From assembly GCA_040901765.1 (NCBI GenBank), contig JBBDYG010000048.1:62001-126000 (forward strand): a DNA stretch of 64,000 bases, written 5' to 3'. Each line of letters starts with the position of its first letter. Within the stretch, counting starts at the first letter, position 1. Under the pieces are notes generated by a model. The model was not told the DNA's origin, did not search any database, and worked only from the letters and a program-made list of their open reading frames with translations. Both the position numbers and the translations under genes were made by a program. Positions 37,406 to 45,700 of this stretch are shown here, piece after piece. This DNA comes from JBBDYG01 sp040901765 (GTDB lineage: Bacteria; Planctomycetota; Planctomycetia; Pirellulales; Lacipirellulaceae).

Positions 37406-37669
37406 TACGCCGAAGGCGTTTCGCCCTCTAGCCCAGGGTTGTCCGCCGAGGCGGACTACCCTGGGTCAAGACCAGACGTTGTTCCGGCCGAGCAAAAAGC
37501 GTTGCCTTCATGAGAACTTGGCCGAGGCCGAAACAATCGATTTCGGCCTCGGTCGGGCGTCGCTCGAGGACCGCGCTTTTCGCTCGGCCGATGAGCCTGG
37601 ACACTGCAAACCCAGGGTACGCCGCTGCGCGTCGAACCCTGGGCTAAGGGATGTAACGTCTTCGGCGTA
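37406..37669. repeat. 264-bp inverted repeat (CCCTGGGCTA type)
   Basis: Arms 37406-37440 and 37635-37669 pair over 35 bases with a few mismatches (TACGCCGAAGG...AGCCCAGGGTT against AACCCTGGGCT...CTTCGGCGTA). Each arm also carries its own AACCCAGGGT/ACCCTGGGT hairpin. Confidence 0.88.
37520..37554. terminator. Possible bidirectional terminator hairpin
   Basis: A 14-base stem (37520-37533 with 37541-37554, one mismatch) ending in AAA on one side and TTT on the other, between genes that converge here. It could end both transcripts, but there is no long T run. Confidence 0.45.
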
Positions 37670-37707
37670 ATTGAATTTAATCTAAGAAATGGGGCGATCA
37701 CGCCCGC

Positions 37708-38337
37708 TCAATCCGCACGCTCTGCACGCAACGAAGCCACGATCTCGGGCAGAATCGCCCGCATGGCTCGTGACCGGTGGCTGAGCGCGCGTTTCACGGC
37801 GGGGCCAAGCTCGCCGAAGGTCCGGTGATATTCCACGACTTCAAACAGTGGGTCATAGCCGAACCCATTCGCCCCGGCAGGCTCGGATCGAATTCGGCCC
37901 GCGCAAGTCGCAAAGGCTTCGGCGCGAATCGCCCCCAACGGGTCCGCCAGCGTGATATGGCACGCGTAACGAGCGGTGCGTCGCTCGACTGGCACCTGCG
38001 CTAAATCGGCGAGCAGGCGATCGTTGTTCTGGGCATCGGTGGCATCGGGGCCGGCAAACCGGGCGGAATAGACGCCGGGCGCGCCCTGCAAGGCGTCCAC
38101 CTCGATACCGCTGTCGTCGGCCAGTACCCACTGCTGCAAATGGGCCGCTTGTTGGCACGCCTTGAGCCGCGCATTGGCTGCGAATGTGTCGCCCGTCTCT
38201 TCCACCTCGAGTGCGGCAGGGAAATCCGCGAGCGTGGCGACTTGGATGCCATGCGGCGCAAGCAGCTCGGACAGCTCGCGCCCCTTTTTCACATTTCGGG
38301 TGCCAAGCAGGAGCAACGGTGGAGCGTTCACACGCAC
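37708..38337 (-). CDS. rdgB: XTP/dITP diphosphatase (RdgB/HAM1)
   Basis: About 209 residues. Removes ITP, dITP and XTP from the nucleotide pool by hydrolysis to the monophosphate. Motifs: LLLGTRNVKKGRELSELL at the N-terminus, ETGDTFAANARLKA, VLADDSGIEVDAL, GVYSARFAG and NGFGYDPLFEV, plus the C-terminal ALSHRSRAM. Start is uncertain: GTG 38337 or 38331 fit the conserved region; TTG 38382 would be inside the dispersed repeat and is unlikely. Confidence 0.93.
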   Translation of the reverse strand: MRVNAPPLLLLGTRNVKKGRELSELLAPHGIQVATLADFPAALEVEETGDTFAANARLKACQQAAHLQQWVLADDSGIEVDALQGAPGVYSARFAGPDATDAQNNDRLLADLAQVPVERRTARYACHITLADPLGAIRAEAFATCAGRIRSEPAGANGFGYDPLFEVVEYHRTFGELGPAVKRALSHRSRAMRAILPEIVASLRAERAD

Positions 38338-38734
38338 TATCTTACGACGCGTGGGGGAATCGATGCAGGGTGCGGTGATCAAGCCGGAGGCTTGACAGCT
38401 ATTAGCCGGTGGTCAGCGCTAGCGCCACCACCGGAGATAATCACAAAAGAAGTCCAGCACCCCGGCAGGGCGTGCCAGCAGACTACCAGCCGAGAAACTG
38501 CTGCGACCCCGCTGGGGTCGTGAGAAGCTTCGTTCTATTTCCGGTGGTGCGCTTCGCGACCACCGGCTAATGGCTGTGATCCCGCCGGGATGAAAACGAT
38601 CGCTGGCCAAACGATCTCGTTTGGAAAGGGTTAACCGACGTGGGGTGCCACTGCGGGCAACTCCCGCCGAGGTGTCAGGCTATCAGCTTCGCACTATTGG
38701 GCAAAGCCAACAGTGAACACGTCCTTCACACCGC
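38338..38734. other. 397-bp intergenic stretch with dispersed repeat copy 2
   Basis: Besides the repeat (38380-38596) and a CCGAGGTGTCAGGCT stretch, no gene is supported. Confidence 0.6.
38380..38596. repeat. Dispersed nested-palindrome element, copy 2 (~217 bp)
   Basis: Same order of modules as 1806-2023: CAAGCCGGAGGCTTG hairpin, arm ATTAGCCGGTGGT, inner GCGCCACCACCGG, central CACCCCGGCAGG hairpins, then CCGGTGGTGCGCTTCGCGACC and ACCACCGGCTAAT, ending in an ATCCCGCCGGGAT hairpin. Matches copy 1 closely outside the spacer words. Confidence 0.83.
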
Positions 38735-39964
38735 TCACTGCCAGGCGTAAGTGCTGCTGACCGAACGCCGAGGTACTTCAATGACGTGGGGATGGACCTC
38801 GAACGTAATAAACCGCCCCGGCAGGACTTCGAGATATTTGGGCTTTAGCCCGTGGGCGATCTGTCCGTGCTCGCTGCTGAAAACTTGATTGAAACGCTGC
38901 GTGACTTCCTGCGCACGGTTCCGGTCGATGATGCTGGTAGGTTCGCCAATCACGGGGTTAGCGGGTGAATTGAACGCCGCGCCGAAGGTCTGGATGACGA
39001 TCCGTTCTTGGTCCCGCCGCGGAATGAGTCGCTCAGCCCCCGGCAAGACATCCACCTCGTCGAATGAACCAACGGTTACCAGGCTCTGCTCTCGGTCGTG
39101 AAATTCATAAGCGTCCCAGCCTTTGGCCCGCAGGGCCACGGTTAGCCCGTGGGCGTTTTCCGCGGCGACAACGAGCGGATCGTCAACCTGTTTTTTACTG
39201 CGTTTGGTTCGACCGGTGGAGGCGGCGCCTTCGATGACCACCTTCCCTTCGAAGTGGGCCACCTGAATGGTGTAACGGTTGGGACAATCGAGCAAACTGT
39301 GCTCGACCCCCTTGTTCATGTTGGCGACGAAGTTATCAACGCCGCGCGGAACGAAATATTCTTTGGGTAATATTGGATTGCGGCAAATGAAGGCGGACCG
39401 CATCGGCCCCGAAACATTGTCGCGCGCGATCCGCTCAATCGTCGCCTTCTGCAACCGGCGGAGATGAACCAGCGTCTGCGTCGTTTCGCGGCCATCCGCG
39501 GTCGAAAGGGCGTCGGGCTTGAGCGTTTTCACGCGCTCCAGAAGCTCTTCCGCACGGGGGTCGTCAATCGTCGGGAAGTCTCCCAACACCACCGCGACCT
39601 CCCGAACCCGGTCGCCTTTCTGATAGCGATATCGCACAGGCGCTCCGCGCTCGTCGATGCCGCGGCCGACGCGTTCGTCACCAAGGTCGAAGGTCATCTG
39701 ATGCACATATGCCGGAACGTTGTATTTCGATCGAAATTCGAGCGCTAGCTCGCGGGCCTGATCCTCGGCTCCCTCGCCCGAAAAGGTCGCGGCCATTACG
39801 TGCCACGGGCCATTTGATTCACTGAGGGCATAGTCAGCAGTGGGACTGGCCTCGATCTGTTGAACCGGAACGAAGCGCTTCCAGAGAGACTGTGCTGAGG
39901 CTGCCTGGAGCAGGCCAACCCCCGCGAGTGCGATGAGAATGCAGCGACAGCCGAATCGAGCCAT
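38735..39964 (-). CDS. Secreted protein, possible SPOR-like repeats
   Basis: 409 residues. Signal peptide 1-24 (LLQAASAQS). Two segments resemble SPOR-type repeats: WHVMAATFSGEGAEDQARELALEFRSKY (~54-81) and YTIQVAHFEGKV followed by AAENAHGLTVALRAKGWDAYEFHDREQSLVTVGSF (~230-300). The strand-helix pattern and the double occurrence are the evidence. A SPOR domain would bind denuded peptidoglycan at division sites. No operon partner. The assignment is inference; the rest is unrecognised. Confidence 0.58.
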   Translation of the reverse strand: MARFGCRCILIALAGVGLLQAASAQSLWKRFVPVQQIEASPTADYALSESNGPWHVMAATFSGEGAEDQARELALEFRSKYNVPAYVHQMTFDLGDERVGRGIDERGAPVRYRYQKGDRVREVAVVLGDFPTIDDPRAEELLERVKTLKPDALSTADGRETTQTLVHLRRLQKATIERIARDNVSGPMRSAFICRNPILPKEYFVPRGVDNFVANMNKGVEHSLLDCPNRYTIQVAHFEGKVVIEGAASTGRTKRSKKQVDDPLVVAAENAHGLTVALRAKGWDAYEFHDREQSLVTVGSFDEVDVLPGAERLIPRRDQERIVIQTFGAAFNSPANPVIGEPTSIIDRNRAQEVTQRFNQVFSSEHGQIAHGLKPKYLEVLPGRFITFEVHPHVIEVPRRSVSSTYAWQ

Positions 39965-40574
39965 GATGTATTCCCAGGCGTTCCGTTGGACGAGAATCAG
40001 GCGGCTAGGCCGCCGGAACCGTGCGAAGAGGGCGGGAAACTACCATCTCGCCGCCGAGCAAACCAGATGAAAAACCGCCCCAAAAACGCCAGTCAAAGGA
40101 ATGAATCGCCAAAAACTGAGGCCGAACCGCCCGAAACTGCGGCTGCACTGCGAGGTAACTCACCCTAGAATTGGTAAGTTACTATGGCGGGATCGCGTGA
40201 TGTAGGAATGGGGGCAAGGCTGCGGTGGTCAGGGTAAATGCAAATGCGACGTTGCCCTCCGAATTATGACCAAAAAACCTGCTGGTCGCGCGGCGACCAA
40301 TTGGCGTTTTTCTCGATGATTGTGCCATCCGGCCACGCTGTGCGCGCCGCCAAGTTGGCTGGAACGTGTGACAAAACTCGGAGAGTGGGCGGGGTTAGGA
40401 TTCGAGGGGGGGTCAAATAAAAGGAGCGGTGAAACCGCAGTTGCATTCCCCCCGACCTGCATCCCGAATCCTGACCCCTTTGAGGAGTTATGTATAATCA
40501 GTAACTCGCCCACGGCAACGAAAATCCGCCGCCTAAATCCGCATTCGCATTCTCGATATGAAGGAACCATTTCC
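39965..40574. other. 610-bp stretch before sppA, no gene seen
   Basis: A long frame from 40320 into sppA is open, but its composition is not protein-like. It contains an AGGATTCGAGGGGGGG / CCCCCCGACC...GAATCCTGACC inverted repeat (about 40395-40478) and a promoter (40471-40498). Nothing else recognised. Confidence 0.5.
40471..40498 (+). promoter_or_regulatory. Sigma-70-like promoter before sppA
   Basis: CTGACC (40471-40476), 16-base spacer, perfect TATAAT (40493-40498), about 75 bases before the sppA start. Confidence 0.55.
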
Positions 40575-42437
40575 ATGCGCGTTGAATTCTTTTCCAGCTT
40601 TCGCTGGTTAACGTCCCTGCTCGCCGCGGCGAGCCTCGTGGTTGTCACGCCAAGCTTCACTCGCGCCGACGACGAAAAACCGGCCGCGGAGGAGGTGAAA
40701 GCGGACGAGGCGAAGCCCGCCGACGAAACGAAGGAAACAAAGGAAACGAAGAAGCTGCGGTTCGCGCAATTCGTCGTCAACAGTTCGCTGCCGGAGTCGC
40801 CGGGCCAGTCAGGGCCGTTTGGCGATCTGCAACTCGATCTGCGGACCACGATCGCCCGGCTCGACAAAGCCGCCGGCGACAAGTCGATCGAGGGGATCGT
40901 GCTCGAATTGCGCAATCCGGCCATCGGCCGCGGTAAGCTCAACGAGATGCGGGAAGCGATCAAACGATTCCGGGAATCGGGCAAGAAGGTGCATGCCCAA
41001 ATGGAAATGGGCACCCCGGGCGACTACCTCATCGCCTGCGCGTGCGACGAGATCGTGATGCCCGAATCGGGTTACCTGCTGCTGCCGGGCGTGCGCGCCG
41101 AACCGATGTTCTACAAGGGCCTGCTTGGGATGTTGGGCCTCAAGGCCGATTTTATTCATATGGGAGACGCCAAGGGCGCCGCCGAACCGTATACCCGCAG
41201 CAAGTGGAGCAAGCCGGTCAAAGAAAACATGACCGCGCTGATCGATGACCTGTACGAAGACATGGTGACCACGATCTGCGAAAGCCGGCCAATCAGCCGC
41301 GAAAAGGTGGTGGAGATCATCAACACGGGCTTGCTGACCGCCAAGCAAGCGAAAGAAGCCGGGCTGATCGACCGCCTGGCCTATCCCGACGAGCTTCGCG
41401 CGGAGCTTGCCAAGAGCCACGAAGCCGACAATTTGGTGTACGTGCAGAATTACGGCAAGAAAGACGTGGACACCGATTTCTCAGGCCCCGCCGGATTCTT
41501 CAAGCTGATGGGCATGGTGATGGGCGGCGAGCCGACGAAACGCCAAACGGCCGGCGACAAGATCGCGATCGTCTATGCCGTCGGGCCAATCATGACCGGC
41601 AAAAGCGAGCAGGACTTTTTCGGCGGCGAAACGCTCGGCAGCGACACGATTGTCGAGGCCCTGCGCAAGGCAGATGACGACGAGCGCGTCGCCGCGATTG
41701 TGCTGCGCATCGACAGTCCCGGCGGATCGGCGATCGCCAGCGATTTGATCTGGCGCAAGATGCAGGAGATCGAAAAGCCAATTGTGGCCAGCATGGGCGA
41801 CGTCGCCGCCAGCGGTGGTTACTACATCGCCATGGGTGCCGACAAGATTTACGCCGAGCCAGGGACGATCACCGGCTCGATCGGCGTGGTGTCGGGCAAG
41901 GTGGCGATGGGCGGGCTGTACGACAAGCTCGGCATTTCGGTGGATGTGATCAGCCGCGGCCAGAACAGCGGGCTGTTCTCTTCGATGCGTAAATTCACCG
42001 AGAGCGAGCGGGCGGCATTGCTGTCGATGATGGAAGACGTGTACGCTCAATTCACCACCAAAGCCGCGGAGGGTCGCAAGATGCCCGTCGAGCGGCTCCT
42101 CGAACTAGCCAGCGGCAAAGTTTACACGGGCCGGCAAGCGAAGCAAAACGGTCTGATCGACGAACTAGGCACGCTCCACGACGCAGTCGCGTCCGCGAAA
42201 AAGCTGGCCGGACTTCCGGACGATAAGAAGGTCCAACTGGAAGTGCTGCCCGAACCGACCAACTTCTTCGAATCGCTCTTTGGTAACATGGACGCGGAGC
42301 AAGAGGTGCGATTGGGAGCGGCCCTCGGCCGAATCTCCCCGGAGATTTTGGACGCCGCCCGCCGCGCTCATCGGCTGCAACAACTGTTTCGCGAGCCGAT
42401 ATCGCTGGTGATGCCGTTTGAGTTGGAGATTAAGTGA
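40575..42437 (+). CDS. sppA: Signal peptide peptidase SppA, 67K type
   Basis: About 620 residues from the ATG at 40575, backed by AAGGAA eight bases upstream; the open frame further upstream is not coding. An N-terminal signal or anchor (residues 8-25) precedes an alanine- and lysine-rich linker. Two SppA domains follow. The catalytic pair is visible: a lysine in GDAKGAAEPYTRSKW (near residue 201) and a serine in SMGDVAASGGYYIAMGADK (near residue 413). The enzyme digests cleaved signal peptides in the cytoplasmic membrane. Tandem-domain length is normal. Confidence 0.94.
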   Translation: MRVEFFSSFRWLTSLLAAASLVVVTPSFTRADDEKPAAEEVKADEAKPADETKETKETKKLRFAQFVVNSSLPESPGQSGPFGDLQLDLRTTIARLDKAAGDKSIEGIVLELRNPAIGRGKLNEMREAIKRFRESGKKVHAQMEMGTPGDYLIACACDEIVMPESGYLLLPGVRAEPMFYKGLLGMLGLKADFIHMGDAKGAAEPYTRSKWSKPVKENMTALIDDLYEDMVTTICESRPISREKVVEIINTGLLTAKQAKEAGLIDRLAYPDELRAELAKSHEADNLVYVQNYGKKDVDTDFSGPAGFFKLMGMVMGGEPTKRQTAGDKIAIVYAVGPIMTGKSEQDFFGGETLGSDTIVEALRKADDDERVAAIVLRIDSPGGSAIASDLIWRKMQEIEKPIVASMGDVAASGGYYIAMGADKIYAEPGTITGSIGVVSGKVAMGGLYDKLGISVDVISRGQNSGLFSSMRKFTESERAALLSMMEDVYAQFTTKAAEGRKMPVERLLELASGKVYTGRQAKQNGLIDELGTLHDAVASAKKLAGLPDDKKVQLEVLPEPTNFFESLFGNMDAEQEVRLGAALGRISPEILDAARRAHRLQQLFREPISLVMPFELEIK

Positions 42438-42445
42438 GGGGAGCG

Positions 42446-42658
42446 TTAGCGCTTCATTGCTCGTTCAATCTGTGCAACAAGCGTCGATGCGGGAATCCCT
42501 AAGGCTTTGCTCAGCCGAAAAAGTGTATCGAGCGTCGGCGACATTCTGTCGTTTTCCAAACGGCTGATGTAGGTACGGTCGACTTCAGCCTCAAAGGCTA
42601 AATGTTCTTGCGTCATGCCTGCCCCCTCGCGGGCTTTCCGTAACACCTCGCCAAACAT
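42446..42658 (-). CDS. Small XRE-family helix-turn-helix regulator
   Basis: 70 residues from ATG 42658 (MFGEVL); a TTG nine bases upstream is an alternative. The whole protein is one Cro/C1-type HTH: FGEVLRKAREGAGMTQEHLAFEAEVDRTYISRLENDRMSPTLDTLFRLSKALGI, with the recognition helix VDRTYISRLEN. It is divergent from the giant toxin-like gene over a 133-bp gap, a usual arrangement for a regulator of that gene. It ends only eight bases from the sppA stop, on the opposite strand. Confidence 0.87.
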   Translation of the reverse strand: MFGEVLRKAREGAGMTQEHLAFEAEVDRTYISRLENDRMSPTLDTLFRLSKALGIPASTLVAQIERAMKR

Positions 42659-42684
42659 GCTGAGCAATTGTCAGTGCTAGCTTG

Positions 42685-42713
42685 TTGACTGTCTGTCGCT
42701 TATTAGCTACAAG
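42685..42713 (+). promoter_or_regulatory. Promoter in front of the giant surface-protein gene
   Basis: TTGACT (42685-42690), 17-base spacer, TACAAG (42708-42713). It is between the XRE gene and the giant gene and could be controlled by the XRE protein. Weak -10. Confidence 0.42.
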
Positions 42714-42791
42714 AAGGCGCGGAGGGCAAAGCTCCCGTTCTTGGCCCTCGTCATTCCGATACGCACCCGATAATTCGGAGGACATCCAGCG

Positions 42792-45700
42792 ATGCGCCGT
42801 TTCCCCATCTCTTGGACCACGATATCCACGCAACTCGGCTTCAAGCGAAAGCGCAAACAGCGGCACCAGCACGGCGAGCGCGCCCGCCGGTCGCGGTTCG
42901 AGCCGCTCGAAGCCCGGCACATGCTGGCCGTGCTGATGGTCAACAGCACGGCGAACGATTCGCTGCCAAACGACGGCTATGTCACCCTCCGCGAGGCGAT
43001 TTCGGCGGCATGGGGCAATACCACAACCGACCTCGGCCACACCGGCAGTTCCAGTGAGCCTGATACGATCAGGTTCGACGAGTCACTCTTCGTAAATGGT
43101 CATGCCACCATCGAGTTGGCCAGCAAGATCGATGTGAACAGCAACCTGACGATCGAAGGACCGGGCGCCGACCTGCTCACGATCAGTGGTGAAGGCGTCA
43201 CCCGGGTGTTCGAGGAATTTTACAACTACTACGTAACGATGTCGGGCATCTCCATCGTTGACGGCTTTGCGAACGACGAAGGCGGACCCGACAGCCGCGG
43301 CGGAGGAATCTACAACGGCAGCGGCTACCTGGTTCTGGATGGAGTCGAGTTTCGGGGCAACACTGCCAACACGAATGGCGGAGCGATTTATTCCGTCGGA
43401 GGCTCGCTCACCGTCCTCAACAGCACCTTTTACGGCAACCACGCTGGCACCGGGGGTGCAATTTACGCCAGCAGCGGAACACTCACGATTCTCAATAGCA
43501 CGTTCGACGAAAACGGGGCTGGCTCCGGCGGAGCCATCTACACGTCGTCGGGAACCAGCGGCACGCACAGCCAAATCGTTAACAGCACGTTTTCCAACAA
43601 TTCTGGCGTTGCACTTTATATCCCCGGCAGCGCTTACGTCGACGTGATCAATAGCACGCTCTCTGCCAATACGAGCAACAGTCTTCCGGGCGGGATTTAT
43701 CGTTCCTTTACTTCCCAAACGGTCACCCTCCACAACACGATCGTGGCCGGCAACACCGGAAGCGGAGGCGCGGCCAGCGATCTTAGCGCTAGCGGTTTCA
43801 GCCCCGACAGCTCGTACAACCTCATCGGCGTAACGACGAGCACCGCCTTCGGCGACGACGGCAACCAGGTGATCGGCAGTGCCGCTCCCGGCTTGACTCC
43901 CTTGGGCAACTACGGCGGTCCCACCAAGACGCACGCCCCGCTGCCCGACAGCCCAGCCATCAATGCCGGCGACGATGGCATTGCCGTGAGCGCCGGACTG
44001 CTCTTCGACCAGCGCGGTGCAGGGTATCAACGCGCACTCGGTAGCGCGGTGGATATCGGCGCCACCGAGGCCTGGCTACGTGAACTCGCAGACGGTTCCG
44101 TCGAAATCTACGGCACCGATGCGAGCGACACGATCACCATTTCCTCTGCTGAAGTTACGCACAGCGCCTTCGGCGAGATGGAGATCGACCTGACTGCGGC
44201 AACTGAGGTGCGTGTATATGGAGAAGGGGGTGATGATGAACTGGCGATCGATCCAACTTTCACTCGACCCGCGAAGCTATTCGGCGGCACGGGGAACGAC
44301 ATCCTGAGCGGTGGAGCGGCGGTTGACCACCTGTTTGGTCAATCCGGTGACGACACCTACGTGGCCGACGCGGCAGGATTATATCTCGACGACATCTTTA
44401 GTGACTCGGATGAAGTCGTACGACTGGTCAACCAGCACGGAAATAGCAACCATCTGCCGCATCTGCAGCCCGTGGCGAATCGCACCGTGGACGCAGGCAA
44501 AGAGATTGCTTTCGACCTTATCGCCAACGATATTGATGAACCGTCTTCAAGCCTCACTTATGCGCTAGTCGGCGATACGCATGGCGCAAGTCTTTCATCG
44601 TCGGGAGAGTTCACTTGGACGCCAGCCTTTGATGTTGCGGAATCGACCGATTTTGAGTTCACAGCGGTCGTGTCTGACAATGGAAGCCCACAGCTTCAGC
44701 ATCGTCAGACGTTTTGCATTCGCGTGTTGGCACAAATTCCAGAAGGATTTGCTGTCGTGTACGACATCTTTGAGGACGTTGAAGCGCAGGTGACACCAAT
44801 TGAGGGGGCCGTTCTCTATGTGCTTGAACGTCGTGAGGCCGGAGACGGGGCATGGGAAGTGGTGGCAACGAGCGAATATCATCAGTTCATCGACGATGAA
44901 ACTGCCGTTCAAGGTGTCGCCTATGAATATCGAATTAAAGCAGTCAATTCCGAGGAGGAGAGCACCCCTTATTCTCCCGTTTTCTCGCTAACGCTTCGCG
45001 ATCCCGATAACTATGCTTTTGTTTCAAGTTTCCCAACACAAATCGGCAGCACAATTCGGGGAAATTTCCAAGTCGCGTCGGAGGTGCAGGAGGCCGATCT
45101 AGAGGTGGCGATTATCCGCATGAGTTCCTCCGAGGACGGCTGGCAAGAAATCTCTCGCGCACCGCTCTCATCGTATGAGTTCGTAAGCGGCAATGTTTAT
45201 CGATTCTATGATACGACAGGCGTGCCGACTTCGAAGACGTGGTACGCTGCACAAGTCATCAACGAAGGTACAAGAACGGCTCCGGTATTCGATTATTATT
45301 TTCCAACTCCTGCAGCCGGTGCATTTGTGGACGGATACATCACTGCAAACGATTACCTTATTCGGCAGCGTGATCAAGATGAAGAGGCGATCGGTTACAT
45401 TGTGCCGTTGCGAAACACCTATTACGAGGACAACTTCGACGAAAACGGAAACCGTGTTCCAGACAATCAGCCAGACTATATTGAGGGACATCGTTACCCC
45501 TTCGTTGATTTCGGCATGGAAGCACTGCTGAATGTAAATTTCGCCGGAGGGAAAGGCAGTATTGAGTTTGTACTTCCAGAAAACATAAAACTCTGGGGAT
45601 ATAATCCTTCAACATTTGAGGCGGAGGAAGTGGAATCGGGAGTGCAATATGATATCGACAACACTTCAATTCCTTTCTACGTGCAGCAATTCGATCTCTG

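Larger units (their letters stand above)
37318..37707. other. 390-bp intergenic stretch dominated by an inverted repeat
   Basis: Apart from the inverted repeat 37406-37669 and the internal hairpin 37520-37554, nothing gene-like is seen. It separates the convergent rdgB and the amidohydrolase. Confidence 0.55.

Noticed and set aside
40320..40574. An 85-residue N-terminal extension of SppA
   Set aside because: No hydrophobic or conserved text, contains repeat DNA, while ATG 40575 has a ribosome-binding site and signal sequence.
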